64,000 nucleotides of DNA from Callaeas wilsoni (GCA_013398955.1 VWPU01018780.1:50091-114090); one strand, 5' to 3'. Positions 14,101-29,400 are shown, counted from the stretch's first letter. Made by a program: numbers and translations. The notes: a model not told the origin generated them from the letters alone.

Positions 14101-17100
14101 ACATGGTTCTCCCATAAGCATACCTGGTTTTCTGTAACCAATTTTGATTTGCATAAATTCTTCCCAGAAAGTGAACAATTACCTAACCTAATGATTTGTC
14201 CTTTAATGGACATTTTGGCAACAATAGATAATGGAGAAGTCCTTGATAAGTTTCAGGAAAATTCTGACTAGCATAAACAGGCATTACATCAGTAAGAGCC
14301 TCAGCAAGCTTCCTTTAAATGCAGGACATTCATGGTGCTGAGGGAATATTACTGATCAAGGTATTCTGAGAAGATAAAAGTGTTGCCAAAACGGTTTTTT
14401 GCTTTTGCCAGAGATGGGCATATCTGAGGCCCTGATATCCAAAGATGAACTAAATGGATGAACTATCTGCTCTTTAGATACTAACAGCCCCTCTTCAGCT
14501 GCAGCTCTAGGCTCTGTCTCTCTATCCTATGCATTGGCTGAGCTGCAGTCCAAGATCCCAAGACACAGCCCAAATGAACAAGAGGACACAATTCCTTTTG
14601 CAGCCCCTTCTCAGCCCCACTCCATCTACAGCTCTAGGCTCTGACTCTCTCCCAACCCTAAAGCCAGCCCCAGCCCAGTGCATCGCAGCCAAACCCTACT
14701 CCCTCAAAGGTCCAAACCACCATTTTCTCTTGAATTTTAATATCTTTATCAGGGAATGTTCTTCAAAAGTCAGTTTGACATTAATAACATAGTCATTATT
14801 ACTAATGCAGCTTTTTTCATCAAGCCACAAGAATCCAAAGTGGCAGCTAGCCCCTCAGTCACTGAAACACAGACTACATAGCAGCACTTCTACTGTAGTG
14901 CTGCCTTTGACTATCACTGTTGACTGAGAAGGTGCTTACTAATGTGGTTTCCCTCTAAGCACAGTGTGAAGTTAAGAGTGAAAAAGGAAAAGAACAGGTA
15001 CTTTTGAAGGCAAAGGATCACAGTTTGGCATCTGAAACGTATTAGAGATTTACCACAAAAGGACTGTTTAAGCTCTGTCTTTTTAGCAGTTGAACTAGCA
15101 AGAAAACAAATTCAGGAATCATGCTTACAAAAGGTGACATACTGGAATTTGCACATCCTTAAAATATAATCAAAAAAGATAGGCACTCAAGTGTTATGAA
15201 TCCTAGCCCGCTTTAGGATGGGTTGCTTAAATTTATGCAACCTCCATTTTTTCAGGAGTAAAATGTAAATAAGCCTACCTTTTCTGGCAGTAGGACTATG
15301 AAGCTTAATTCATTTAAATTCTGTGAAAGTCTTTTGAGCTCCTTGTGTGGAAAGTGTTATTTAATTAAATATTCTTATTATTCTGAAGGAGCAGCTGAAA
15401 AAAAAAAAATCTTATTTCTTTTATTGCCTATTGCACTTTGCATGTAACTGTCCAACCCCCAATAAGAGCACTAGTCCAGCCATCCCTGTTCTGATAAGGA
15501 TTTACAATAGTCCAACTGTGTTATATGAGAAAAGCATCAGGATTTTAACAGCACTTTTAAATTACTCATATTAATGTTCTTTTCCTGAGTTCCATGTACA
15601 TTTTAAACTAGATTTTTTTTATCCATTAAAATACATTCTAGTCTCCTTTGCTGTCTTATTTAGTGAATTAGAATGGCTTTCAACTCTGTTTTTATGGACA
15701 TAGAAACAGAAATGAATGGAACACATTGCTTTGATTTGCCTGTCTACAAACAAACCCAAAGTTGGTGTTGCTAGTTCTGAGCCAATACTGCACTGTTCTT
15801 TACTTAAATGTCATCTACTTCTGAATAAAACTGCAAGGAAAAGAAAAAGACAACACAAAAGAGAAGCTGCAGACCTAAGTAATACTGGTTAGAGCATAAC
15901 TCAGAAGTCCTCTTTTAGCTTTTCGGAGTTTAAGAACTCTGGGGTGAAGTAGCTTCCACTCAAGAGCTTTCACGTACTACTGACTAATTCGGTGATGCTG
16001 CCCTTGACTATAAATGCTGGGACAAAGAGTCTCATAGATCTGAATTAGCACAACTATTAACAGTGATTTTCCCTGGCCTGCAGTCATAGTGCAGATCATG
16101 GGGGTCAAATGCAATACACTGAGTATGAATCTGACCCAAAAACTAACAGGAACACAACAGGCAAATTCTTGCCCTGTTGTGATCCCCATCTGGCTGGAGA
16201 AAAACTTAGAAGGCTCCAACTGGTCCTAAAAGGCTAGAAATGATAGAAAATAGCTACCCAGAAGACAGCACTGGAGAAAAGAGTTGTAAGATTACTCTCC
16301 CTGCTCTACAGGTTCTGTCATACACAGTTCTGAGCAGGAGTGGGCCGCATGGTGCACGGAAGGCCATAGTCAGGTATGCAACAGAGAACAATGAGGAATG
16401 ATTAAAGTAATTTACATGGTCCACAAGTATCTAAGACAAAGCAAAGGGGTCTCCAAACTGTCAACAGCTCAGGATCTCAAAGATTTCACCACAGTAGAAA
16501 GCCACAGCATCCAGAGTCTTGCATAATTTTTTTTTTAATATATAAAGTGGCATAGAGTCTTTAAAACAGCTTTGTGCAACCTTCAAGTTAGCAGCTCTGA
16601 GACCAGAAAGTCTCTCTGCATTGCAATAGCAGACCTGCATATTACCAAACCAGGGAAAGCAAGCCAATATTACTTTCTGCTGAACTGACACGCTCCTTTC
16701 AGATCATTTCATATGCAATTTGGAACTAGCATTACACTTGGAGGTGTAAGTAGCACTAGTAAACATGCTGTTTCCCTCAGACAGAAGGTTTCATCTTCAT
16801 TTAAAGAAAGGCTTCTTATATACAGGATATTCTGACACAATGGGTAGAGACTAGCTCATTTCTTTCACAAGGCTTAAAGAACAGGATGTAGCACAATGTC
16901 AAAGGTATCTGCCTGTCTCAGCCAACGCAAAGCCAAGCCCCGGAAACCATCTAACATTAAATGCTCACTGCCAAGTATTGTTTAAAACCGATCTTTTTAA
17001 AATACCTGTTCTTAGTCTAAATTGGATGCAGTACCCTTGTAATAAACTCCTTCTAGATGTGCTATGCTTCCTTCTCAGGATTCAGAATTGCCACTTACAA

Positions 17101-17347
17101 TCAACCAAAGGAACAAAATGTTTCTATTATTTATGTTGATTTTTTCACGGATGGTAAAAGGATTCATCATCATGTCAGCCCCTTTATTGTTACCTACTCT
17201 GCCTACTGCCTGTGAGACTCAGCTGTAGCTCAGGGCCAAGGGGTGAAAGGCGAATCCCCTACACCAAGCTGGCTTGTCCTATCAATTCTTTAGAAAGCAG
17301 CATGCAGGCATAATGAAATGAAAAGTAAAGAAAACCATTTAAACTAC
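5174..17347. other. Long AT-rich intronic region (COX16 intron 2, part)
   Basis: This is twelve kilobases without a recognisable exon, RNA gene or interspersed repeat. I looked on the minus strand for the missing COX16 exons by scanning the plus strand for reverse complements of the conserved W-E-D-P, D-D-W-K and E-Y-E/donor patterns, and found none. Small features are a 19-base near-repeat around 5566-5605 (catacttcagcaaa twice), a duplicated 22-mer at 14502/14629 and an A12 run near 15401. Confidence 0.5.
14502..14650. repeat. Diverged short duplication (22-mer twice, 127 bp apart)
   Basis: The 22-base word cagctctaggctctgNctctct occurs at 14502-14523 and 14629-14650 with one mismatch (T versus A). 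Both copies are preceded by a 'cagcccct(c/t)(t/c)tcagc' motif, though at different distances. This suggests a decayed local tandem duplication of roughly 127 bp with a small indel. No function is implied. Confidence 0.6.
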
Positions 17348-17425
17348 CTTGCCATGTAGTTTGTGAACATCGTATCTTATCTGAGTAAACTCACGGAGCC
17401 CAAAAGATCCTCCAATGAGATAGAG
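17348..17425 (-). CDS. COX16: COX16 coding exon 2 (cytochrome c oxidase assembly factor)
   Basis: This is an internal coding exon of 78 nt, 26 codons, phase 0 at both ends. On the minus strand the acceptor is 'tttgttttcag' and the donor is 'AAG|gtagtt'. The translation contains IGGSFGLREFTQIRYD, a near match to the most conserved block of vertebrate COX16 (IVGGSFGLREFSQIRYD in human, recalled). COX16 is a small single-pass inner-mitochondrial-membrane protein needed for complex IV assembly, where it acts in maturation of the MT-CO2 copper site with SCO1/SCO2. The exon supplies the second half of the membrane segment (LYLIGGSFGL, joined to GVPLL from exon 1) and the start of the soluble tail. 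The exon end reads VHKLHGK where human has AVKSK, so it is about two residues longer. The following two exons (MDPELE... and the W-E-D-P exon in human) are not seen in the window. Confidence 0.93.
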
Positions 17426-20400
17426 CTGAAAACAAAATGAAAACAGATGTGTTAGAAATGTTATGAAAAAGAACACTTTGCACACCTACCAAAAATACTG
17501 TGCATGCTGCCCCAGTTCATTTCAAGGGACTCTGCTATTTTTCCAACAGAAACACCAGGAGCTGAAGAAAATAATACATCAGAAAATAAGTACAGGTGCC
17601 TTCTTCCACTCTCCAGGCCTGGGTTTCACACATTTCCTCCTTCATACAAAGACAGCTGCGACATGACTCAGACTTTCTAGGGACTTCCTCGCCTCTTACC
17701 CCCTTTTTTCCCTCCCCATGTGGTTTCTTGACTTAACAGCAGCAAAGGAACCTTTACCTCACTGCCACAGGTTTTATTCTCATAAATTTTCAAACTCCAT
17801 GGGGAAGTAACAATGCCACACTGACTTACTCTGATGTCTGTGGGTAACAGATCTAATTAAGCTTCTGAACAGACCATGACTGTAGCTATAGTTCAATAAT
17901 ATATTATCACCCAGGCTAAGAAATCATATCCAGCACACCTATCCTTTTATCACTCCTTAGTTATCCTGTAATTTCCTCCATGCCTGTGAAGCCTAAGAAT
18001 AATAAAGGGAGAAATGGGGAGGCTTCATATCCACATAAGAAATCACGATATTATTCTTTCTTATGACAGAGTGGTATCACAAAACTGTGTATGTATTTTT
18101 ACCATTAGAAACGGATAGATCGTCCAAAGATTAAGTATTGTTTAAAAAAAAGAAGAGACTTGAAAATTAGCTTAGAAATCTAGCTACTTTGTGTAAGAGT
18201 CAGGTCTCTTGCTACTGCTCTGACCTGACAGAGTGTCTGCTGTTTTCTGTTAATGCAGATGCACGGAGGCCAAGAGGCTTCACATCTAAGGAAGGCAGAA
18301 GCATGAGAAAGCTCTAAGAACCTGAGTGAAGGCAGAAAAAAATCCAAACAAAACCCACCACCACTACCCTCTTTCATCATGCAACTTTGCTGTTACAGTC
18401 CTTCTGTACAGGCTGTTGCTGAACTGCTGCTTTCTACACACTGCTGGCTGATTTCTTACTACATATTAGGTTTGCAGCAACAGCCTGGGTCCAAGAACTG
18501 TTATAATTATGCTGCACAGGTAGTCAAAGTGCATGTTCTTTCCAGAAAGTAGAAGCTCATGTCACTGTGGCCGCAAAGAATTAGAAATTCGAAACAAAAA
18601 CCTGCCTTCTGCATTTATTAATTCTCAGAGTTGCAGGACTGCATCATTTCCCACCAAGAGGTAAAACTACTCACAACCACGTGAACACTCTCTCCATACA
18701 CACTCTTAGATGCTGGTAAGGTACAGACTGGCACCACAGAACTGATGTATTCTGTCCAAAGAAGAAGAAACCCTTCACCAGTAGCCAGGAGTTAAAGGCT
18801 CCCGAGCTTCTTTCTGGCCCTTTCGATAAGCTTTAAAAATCTAGCTGATAATCAGAAACAAATAGACACAAATTATGCAACATAAACACCCAGTTGCTAG
18901 GCCACAGACCACTAATTTCAGAAAGCCAATCAGAAAATCATCATATGGTACCAAGTCCAGCAACTAGAAATATGAATGACCAAAAACTGGATGGCATCAT
19001 ACTTGTGCCATAACTGTGTCAAGGGATTAATGATGATCTTGCAGATCTTGAATCATCAAAATACTCAGTAGAAAAAAAAAAAACCAAAAACGAAGTAAAA
19101 GCCTTTCTCATGTCAGTATTTTGGTAAGAAAAGATAGCAGAAAATAAAGTGTTCAAAAGAGTTAAAAATAACCTGAACGTTATTCAAGATTTATTCAATC
19201 AAATCAGAAGATTTGTCAGATGAAGATATAGTAGCACATAATGCTGAAAATCTCAAGGATCAGACTGTAATTGAATTTTAACATGGTTGACGCCTCAGCA
19301 TAAATTTTCATTAGCTGATCTTCTTTAATTCCTAACAAGTATTATGTTAATTTACAGCCACTGTGTTAATAAACTTTAAGTTCTAATAAACACAAATCTG
19401 AAATGCTATAGACAAGTTTATGGCTGTTACAAACCAGAGCTTATTGCCTTTCTTTCATATTAGTATGTTGTCAAGAATGTCTACGGCAAGGCAAAAGCAA
19501 CTGCACTAGAAATGGTTCAGCTGTTAAACCAGGCAGAAAGCAGCAATTACTTGTGACATCAATTAAAAATTAATTTGCCCAACAACAAACTTGCATGGAG
19601 TATATCCTGTTATGAGATGCAATATGAACAATTAGAAGACTTTGGCTTACAAAGCCATGCTGCAAGCTAAAAAAGAAATATTACATTCTTTAGCTTTAAA
19701 ACTCTGTAATGTACACTGCAACTACGAAAAATCAAGTTGAAGGTTGTTGCATGAAGTAAGTCACGTGCTACTCACTTTGTCTCATCACATCCTATCACTT
19801 GTTTGACAGCAACCACCCATGACACAGTGCATTTTACATTTGCAGCTACACACAGTAAAGAAGTTGGATACACACGCACCTCTCATTTCCTGTTTAGGAA
19901 TTCAGGTTTTGGCCTGACACTGCAGTTTTACTCGCAACACCTTGGTACTACTAAGAGGAAAAAACCCACTCGGTTTGTGATGTACTTTTGCTTTTCATAC
20001 AGCAGAAGCAGCATAACAAGCCTGGCAAGTTGGCACATTTAGCTTATCAGGCATTACCAGGCTTATCAGGCCTTTACATTTCCAATACTGCAATGGCTGA
20101 TTTATGTTACCATGTAACATCAGTTAAGCTCCATCAGAGACAAAGCACATTGATGCTGTAAGAAAGAACAAATGCTCCTGAAATATTACACTGTGTAATG
20201 ATGGAAGGTTAGGACTAAGATTAAATAATTTTGCAAAGTACAGAATACACACAAAGAATATAAATAATATGTTCACAAGTCCACCTGACCAATGTTCTGA
20301 AGAACCAAACATGATGTCTGACTTCACTGCAAAACCAGACCAGAATCAGTCATATTCAGCACTTATTTAATCACCCAACAGCATGTCAATACAGTCAGCT

Positions 20401-23400
20401 GACAGCCCTGAGCATGAATCGCATTCATCTACACAGGCCAGAGCAGCAATGGACAGCTATTCAGTCAATTACATTTTTGAAAACTGTGTTCAAAAGCCAA
20501 TAAAAAAAGGTATAAATGAATTTATGCAACTGTAATACTATTAAAGGTAGCAAAGGACTCAGTGACTGACAATGCATGGAGTAGAAATACTAGTCTTGGC
20601 GTTAACTGTTTCCTTTCTCTTCTGTTGCGTTATGAGGCAAGATGCTCTCGCTACCTTAATTTCAGTTACCTGCATTTACAGATAAAGTGAACCAGCAAGA
20701 ATCACCAGTCAAAATAATTGGAAGTAGGATAAGATTTAGAATTTCCAGCACCTTTACTGGCTTGTTGACTTTGCATATTCTGTATGTCTCACGTACTTTT
20801 CTAGTTCCCCAAGCTGTAAAACAGAGAGAATCTCTACGTTCCTTGCAAAACACTCTTCAGTTTAAAAAGCATTATAATGGACAAATTCGCCCAATGTAAC
20901 CCAAAGGCAACAGTGAAGTCCAGTATGTTGCATCCACTAGTCCAGGCATAAAAAGACAGTAGAAGCTATTCAGGATGCCATATAAATATAAGTTAGGTTG
21001 GCAACATTCTAATGAAGTCAGGATCAAGTTCACTCTCCTGTTAACTGAAGGGGGAAAATAAATGTTATATAATAAATTTGGTTTTTTAATTACAATTTTA
21101 GAATCATATGGATACTTAATGTACATGATAAAATATTAAAGCACTGGCATCTGATGGAGACTCAAGCTGGAAAGTTCACATATACCTTCGTTCTTTTATT
21201 GTGAGGGAACTATTCATTTTATTTGCTTCACAATGCAGAGAAAAAAACATTATATAGTGAACATCATCTATTGTTACTTGAATGCTCTCAGCAGATTGAA
21301 GAAATGTTAGTAACTTCTCATTTTTTCCTTTACGTCTGAAGTTTAACTTAGGGAGGCAAAGGTCATTAACCATACTAGTTAGCCAGCACTTAACACCAAA
21401 GCAAGCAGCTTAACAGCACTGCTAGCACAACCTCCATTAAAGATCTCACATTGGATTATTTCTTTATGTTTCAGCGAGTACACAAAAAACCCCCTACAAT
21501 GTTGTAATGCAATTATGCATGCATGGAAGACTTGCATGTTCCAAAACAAAATGAAAGATAGGATGTGACATAAGAGCACCATCTGTCACATACACTCAGC
21601 AACCTCAATAAACATTTTATGTAAAAAAATGACATAAAATTCTCTTTAATAACATTCTTTTAAAAATTCTACTTGTTCACATCTCCATTGGGAAGTATGT
21701 TATGCAATCAGTTATAGATGGCATCAGACTGATCCCTTAAACTGCATCTTAGGATGGGAAATACTTGTATTTGTCACCAGCTACAGTGGGTGGTCACTGA
21801 GGGCTCATAACAGCAGAACTTAGGACTTAGAACAGATCCCTTTTTTAGTTTCCTGCGTAATCTAAAGCAACCAACTTCACTTCATTGGGTTAACAAAATA
21901 ATAAGAAACTGCTTCTCTGGCAGCACCAGCAATTTGCCACGTTACAGGCACCCCTGTTGTTAGAGAAAGCCATTCCTACTACAGTACCAGTTGTGAAAGA
22001 GATTATTACAAAGTCATAAATCCCTAAATTAACCAAATCACAGTGTTTAGTGCTGGCAACGCAGATCATGCAGTAGTAGAAAATGTTATGATATATATAC
22101 GAAGAAGGAACATGGTAATTTTCTAAACTCTTCTTCAAGACTGCTGCTGCAGAACTCTCCAGCTATTCATCAGATGCTTCAAAACTAGAGCAGTAGTGAA
22201 TTATTTTAGTTCAGTTTGCAGTGATCACAGCAAAGAGAGTTTTGGCGGCTCCTTTTTAAAGAACTGTCAGATGTGCAGTGCAAGGCCAGTGAAAGATGGC
22301 AATTTGGCAGTCCAGAAGACTGAAGTCTCTTTTCTTTTCCCTAAATAAAGTAGCCGGGCAAATTGCCAGTCCCAGAAAAGACCAAGCAAGTCATCTTAAC
22401 CTGAAGCGCCCCCCTCTGCCAGCTCTAACTCTCGAAAGTTTATTTCCCACAGCCATTCCCGCACTTGGCTCTAACGCTGAAACCGTGGAGGAGAAAAACA
22501 GCGCAAAGTCTTCTCAGAAACTTACTAAATCCTCTCCTCACCCTCAATGGAAGCAAAAGAGGGTCTACCTTTACTTCTTATCTATAAAAAATGGAAATAA
22601 CTTTTAGTTCACACCAGAGTTCTCCTTTGGGGGAAAACAGAAACCAAAGCCGTGCATCCATCAGGAGTTATTTCATTCAAAGGCACACCAAGCAAGTGAA
22701 TGCTCTGACTTAATGCATATGCTAGAATCGCACCCTGTAGAAAGGCTGAACTGCATTACACTCAAAAATGGATGAAATATAGCAGTGGATGGCCACATGG
22801 ATACCATGCTGGCATTCAGGAACAGCAGCTGGTATAAACTGGAGCCAACTGTAACTGACTGATAAAGCAGAGTGTAGTTTGCACAGCATGTAGAACATGT
22901 GCAGAATATTAAACCTGGCCCAAGGTATCAGGTTAATTGGCTCAGTGTAAGAGAATGTTCAAAGCAATGATTTTAAAGATTGCAAATATGAATGGCTACA
23001 GGCCAGAGAACAAAAAAAACCCTTATCCATACCCTTCAATCTTACTATTCAATGTCTTATGAGAAAACAAAACTTTTGTTTGTTAAAATGTCCAATTCAT
23101 AATAGGTTTTAAACCAAAGAAAATGCATGTAATAGAAACCAATCTAAGAATAATGCAGAAGAGATAGAAACCCACATGTTCCTCAATGTGAGCATGAGCA
23201 AAAAAGGGCATTTTCAGCCACAGCATTGTCATTTTGCATTACACACATTACTTGGGTTGGTCAGACAGCAAGGGAATTTCACTCCGCAGCTGCAGCTGTT
23301 TGAAATCCAAGTCTGCCCTGGTGGTCAAGCTGCAGTTTCTGAACACCACCTTCATTTTCTCCATAAGCTTCTAAAAACCAAAATTTCAATTCCTTATTAA

Positions 23401-26400
23401 AATTATCATTTGCACTACTCACAGGTTCAAATCTAGCCAAGGTAAACTACAATGAGAAAGTGTTTACACCTTGTGGCAAGCTGGTGCTCTTGTGATGTGT
23501 TAGGCCCTGCTCAAAACTGCAATAAAGTGAAACCTGCATAAAAGAGCATAAAAAGAAACCACAAGAAGTGTTATTTCCCTATTGCTAATCCTGAACAAGG
23601 AATGAAGATTAAACGTTCTGTAGAGTAAACATGAATCTTACACTTTTACCATCACAATCCCTTGGAGAAGTTGGAGACCTAGGGCAGGACTAAAGACAGA
23701 GTGAAAACAGGCAAGTCTGTCCTTCTCTTTCTGTTCTGAGACTCAAGAGACAACCTCAGATCCCTAAGTGTCAGATTAGTCCATTCTAACAGCATTGAAC
23801 AATGCAAATGCACCCTTTATGTTTTGAAATGAAACAGAGGGAAAATCTGAAGTGCTAAAGAATGCCTATTTGTTTGTCATGTATATCTGGAAAACTATTC
23901 TCAAAGATTAAAAATGAAAAATTTAAGGCATTGATTCGAAAGGAGAACTCAGAAGTTTTAAGACCTAACAGTCAACTGAAAGATGGAAGTCAGCTAATTC
24001 AGACTGCACAAACTGGGCTCTACAGAAGCCCATGCAGCCTGAACACTCTGGCTTCCACACCAGCACACAGTTCCAGGGCTAGTTTTGTCTGGAAGAGCTC
24101 CACACTGTGGATTCAAACACACACAGATGAACAGGAGATGCAAAGCAGTAGCACAGCAGAAGACATATCACAGGCCCAGAGACCCAACGTGTATAATATA
24201 AGTCACTGAAGCATAAAAACAACACTCTATTATTCACTGATTGGGAGCAACAACTTTTAAATTCTAAAAACGCTTTTGTATTTATTGCTCTTCTAGGCTG
24301 CAAATGTAATACTTGTGACTTTTACAGGCAATCACAATTTATCTACAAATACTAGAAACCAGAATTATCGTCTCATGGGTGAATGTTAACTTCTATTCAT
24401 CTCTCAAAAATGTATTAACATTTAAATCAACTGTTCTGCATATGTCAAATTTTATTGTAAAGTTACATGAAGTAATAGATATTAATAAAAGTCCTGCAAT
24501 TCAGTGTTATGAATTGTTCAAGGCAATAATGTGAAAGATGTTAGCAATAACACTGACATTTCTAAAAATGAAAAATGCTGATTGCAGTAATCCTTCTTTA
24601 AATAGTATCAGAAGAAAATGTAATAACAGTTTCTACTCATGGACACTGCTAGCAACAATAAGATGTCAGGATCATGATTACTCCTAAGAAAAATTTTCCG
24701 TATTTCCAGTGTTCATATCATCATTTTATGGGCAGATCGTCCAGAATCTGTGGGGAAAAGCATGCCTCGTATTTAGCATACTCCAGGACTCCAAATTGAG
24801 CAGTTTTTTACTAAACAATCAAGAAATGTTGAACTTAAAGAAAGCTATGAAAATTTAACCCATTAACCCTGTAAACTTTCACCTTACATAACTCACAGGA
24901 CAAGAAAATATCATTTCATATATCTGCAAAATATTTCTGGGCATCCGTCCTGGCTGATGAAGTCAGATGACCCTGACTTCACACCAGTGAAAAAAACTAA
25001 TCCATGGACATGTAATTTCGTGTCCTGATGTCTGGAGAAGTTGTTTTGGTTTTGTTTGTCAAAACAACTGGCTCATTAATGAGAGCCTGAGATGCCACTG
25101 ACCTTCTCTAATGGTGCCTGGAAGCACTGAGCACATGGCTGCAGCACTGTTAGAGACTTGTTCTAATCTGACCTTTTTTCTAGTCCTGTCCATGACATGC
25201 ATTCTTGGCATCCCTTGACAAAGTGTTTATCAAAGTAAACCTGCACTGTTCAAGGCAGCAGTGTAGATGGCATTGTAGCACAGTCTGTGCCAATAATCAC
25301 TAGTGGAAATAGATTTTAGAAACATATTTATTCACAGAAAAATCTTTCACTGCTCCAAGCTACCTGTACCTTCTCCTTTGGCAACACTAGACATGCCATG
25401 TAAAACACCAAACACAAGATCCAGAAGGAGAAGCAAAGTTCTTGTAAAAGCAGTCATTACAGGATGAGGGGGGAAAAACCCACAAAACCCCAGAAAAATG
25501 AAAGGAAGTCAAAATCTACAGCAATACGTATGGAGAATGTTGCAACATAGTGCAAATCTGAAAATCTGCATTACTACATACACAGTGCAATATACTTATT
25601 TTAGGTGTGCAATAACAATCATCAAATGAACAACAGACTATATTTTTTTCTGCTAGAATGTCACTTCAGATACTGAGAAAATAATTTTTTCCCTTGTAAC
25701 ATACTGACAGAACTGGAACTGCATCTATACATTCATTCTGCAGCTTAGAGAGTTTGAAAAATCCTTGCCTAGAATCAGATGGAGACACAACCATAAAGGC
25801 AAGTCTTGGGAAGTGCTGTGAGCATATGAAACAATATGGGGGTTTTTAACACGTATTTTACATTTGTTACTACTTTGCAATTTTGAAATCCAAACTTGTT
25901 TCCTTAATGATACCGAGCCATCATTTAAACTTGTTGGAAAAAAATAACTTCCATTAGACCTCAAATATTCCAAGTGTACCAGAGAAGTGACCTTACATGT
26001 TCAGTGTCCCATAAGGAAGATGCACCAGCTGCAAGACCAAGGAACCTTGCTCTCTCAGCATCTTACAGAAGCATCACTGCAGCAATATGACATTGACAGA
26101 CACATCCCTTTTGGTCAGGTAGAGCTGGTTGTGGAATATAAAGCAGCAGAAACTGAAGCTCTCCTCTTATAATAGAGCCATGTATGCTGAAGACTTGTAA
26201 GTTAAGCTTCATGTGATAAGGAAAGAGTTCCCATTATCAAGATAGGAAACGGAGATGTCAATATAGGTGACAAAGGTGTTTAAGTTACCACAGAGGTGGC
26301 ACAGCCCTCTACTGCAACAGCAAATTTTAGATACACCTGTAAGGTTGCTGGAGTTCATCTCAACATCTACACAGATGTCACCATCTTCAGAAATGCTTTG

Positions 26401-29400
26401 GGACTGCTCACTTGATCGCGTTCAAGTTGTAGAGACATTCCATACCAGGTTACATCACTCTCCCCTGTGTGCTTACTGTTTTATGCCACACAGAGATATT
26501 GTATCTGCAAAGTTTACAAAGCTACAGGAAAATTCACAAACCAAGGTCTCCCGCAGGTTTAAGTCCTACCCCCTACAGTTTCGTTGGTGCTCATAAAGAA
26601 ACACTTTCAGCTACTGAGAAAGTATGACTGAAAACTGTGATTTACACATCTTACTCTGAAAGCTGCTGTCACTACGAGGTTTAAAGATCAACCGAGAAAA
26701 TTCCTTCTCCCTGAAATATTCTATCAGCCCCAAGACCAAATGAACAAATAAAAAACTATCAGGATAATTTACACTAAAAAGCAAGAAATATTTAAAAGAT
26801 ATATTTGGGGGGTGTCTGTGTAATAAGACAGCCATCTTTCTTTGAACTAGGATCTCTCTAACCTTGGAGCCTTAGCAATTTTGGCACGGGGATTTTTCAT
26901 TCAAATATGCAGTATAAAAAGGCAAGATATGAAAGCCATTTGATTTATTTTCTGCCAATAAAGCAAATATGGTACTGATGAAAAGTTCAGCAGTACAGAA
27001 GAATAGTCCTGAATCTGTCTAGAGAGAAAAAAATTATGTACAGAATCTAATAATCTACCAGAAACCTTTGGTTTCAGTATTATTAACAAATTCAGCAGAA
27101 TTTAAAGGATTGCCAAAGCATGCTCCTTCTGTCTAGATTTACCGTCATTTTTGTTCTAATTGATCTTTTAGCACAATTCTCTTTAGTTTCAGAGATGCCT
27201 TCAGAATTTCGTAGACAACTGGGTAACTGACAATTGCATGAATTTTCCTTTTTCTTACTCCCTGGGAAGCCTTTGGGCAGCAAGACAGAAACATTCTGAA
27301 GTATTCACAAGGCAAAATAATTTTAAGGCAGGGAGACACGAAATCCTGGAAAGAAATATAATAGAATATTTCCTCTATATAATATTGTGTCTGGAGGAAA
27401 GGACTCTGTCGTAACAGGAACAGAATGAAATTAGGCAGTACAAAGTCAAAGAAACCAGTCTTAAAAATTCCTGCTATGACCTATGGAAAATCTTGCAAAA
27501 ACACTGGGGATGGCCAAAAGGACAACCACAGGCCTGGCCTGGGATGCTGATGTCTTGGCTCCAGCACTGAAGCAGAACTGAGACAATCTATGCCACTGCT
27601 GCCAGATGGTTGTTCAAGCTCATCTTAAAAACCCTAGTTATGTACCAGAGTGCTCTTTCCTAAAAAACAGCAGTATTTTCCTAACACATGATCATTTATT
27701 TTGGAGGTACTTTCCCAAGTGATGAAGGGCAATCACCACTCTCAATGTACAACGTACAGAACTTTGCAGACTTCTCTAAACTAAACAAAGTCAATTCCTT
27801 CAAGGATTCCTTAAAGATGGAATGTCGGCTTCACCTTTTATGTTGCTTTCCTCTAGACTTTGCAGTTCATCTTCATCATGTCCAGAATGGCACCAGAGAG
27901 CTGAAAAATTACCTCCAGCTGAGGACTGAGTACACACGAAGAGCCCTGTTTTACTCTACTTTTGACAAGTTCCTCTGTCTCGTAATGACACTTCTGTTTT
28001 TTCACAATATTACAGCCCACATTATTGCTGCAGGACCTACCTTACCTCCAAAGATACCTTTTAATTTGGCAAGTATGTGGTAACTACATTTTATGGTATC
28101 TTTTTAATCCTTTTGAGAACTAAAAAGATAAGAAGCATATCTTTGCCATAGTTCTCTGAAATGCAATTCTCACAGGGAAGATAATGTAGAAGTTTTATCA
28201 AAATCAGAATCTTGTGTATCAGTTGAATCTCCTCACCTACTACACCAGTTAATCTGATATATTTATTATTAAAAAGCAGTGGTGATATTTTTTTCCTCCA
28301 CAAGGTTACCACTTCAAGTATCTATTGTTTAATTACATGGTATTTTCCCCAGGCCTCCCACTGAGTTAAAACTGAGCTGGAGAATACTAAACTGCTGGTC
28401 TTCCCTGATTCTGGAAGAAAAGTAGCAAGCCTCAAATAATTAGATAAACGAAAGCACTGTAAGCTAAAACTATATCCAACCTTTAACATCTAAGCAAAGT
28501 GTTATTAATCCGAAGAATACCGTCAGAGCATTCATACACAAAAAATCCAAACATGAAATAAATTTGGTCTAAGCATGAAGCAGCACAGTTCTGGACAGCC
28601 TCTCAGGTATACATGCACGCAAGCAGGACACCTAATGAGCTGTAACGCTGTGTTTGATCACTTCAAGGAAGGTGCTGTAGGCAGAGTTTGTGTGCAACAG
28701 CAGGGAGTGGAGCTGCTGATGCAAATGATTCATGTAGTTGTGGTACTATCACGCTGTTTTGTTGGTTGGTTTGTTTGGTTTAACTGTTTCCATGACTTAC
28801 AAATGCCTTCATCAATATTTCGAGAAAAGATACTTCAGTGTATTCAACCACATGAACAACTTCCATGAAAGTCCTTACTCTAGAACCTCTGTAATATCCC
28901 TTTAAAATAACGGCCTTAAACTTTTTTGAACTCTAATGAGTGTCAATGTCCTTCTTTGGTCCACTCCATTTTTCGAAGGCATGGTGAATATTGGAGGAAG
29001 ATTACACTGATTTCTCTATAAAAAGTGTTGGAATTATCCTTTGCCTTATCCTTCATCTACCTTGAAATTTGCTTACTTTTTGCAAACCAACTGTATAGAT
29101 GGCTAAGAAGACATGAATTGCACAAACAGAAACCACACTGGCCTTGGTGCTGCTGCTTTTGCCTTCCTGGGTTTTTATCCATAAGTGCATCTGAGTTTTT
29201 TCATTTTTCCCCTAATGAATACAGGTACTTAGGACAAGGAAGTGCAACCTAACGTGCACTATCTACAGAGGTAATGTGTGTAAGAGAGTCTTATAATTTT
29301 GTTTTATTCCTTCGACATTACTGATCTGCCCTAAGCTCGACTACACTAAAAAGTTATGCCTCACTCACCACTTTGAGCACACCTGCTGCCTATAACCCAT

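Noticed and set aside
27688..28083. 131-codon plus-strand ORF as a gene
   Set aside because: Irregular composition, no domain and no supporting splice context. Its length is within expectation for chance frames in 64 kb of AT-rich DNA.
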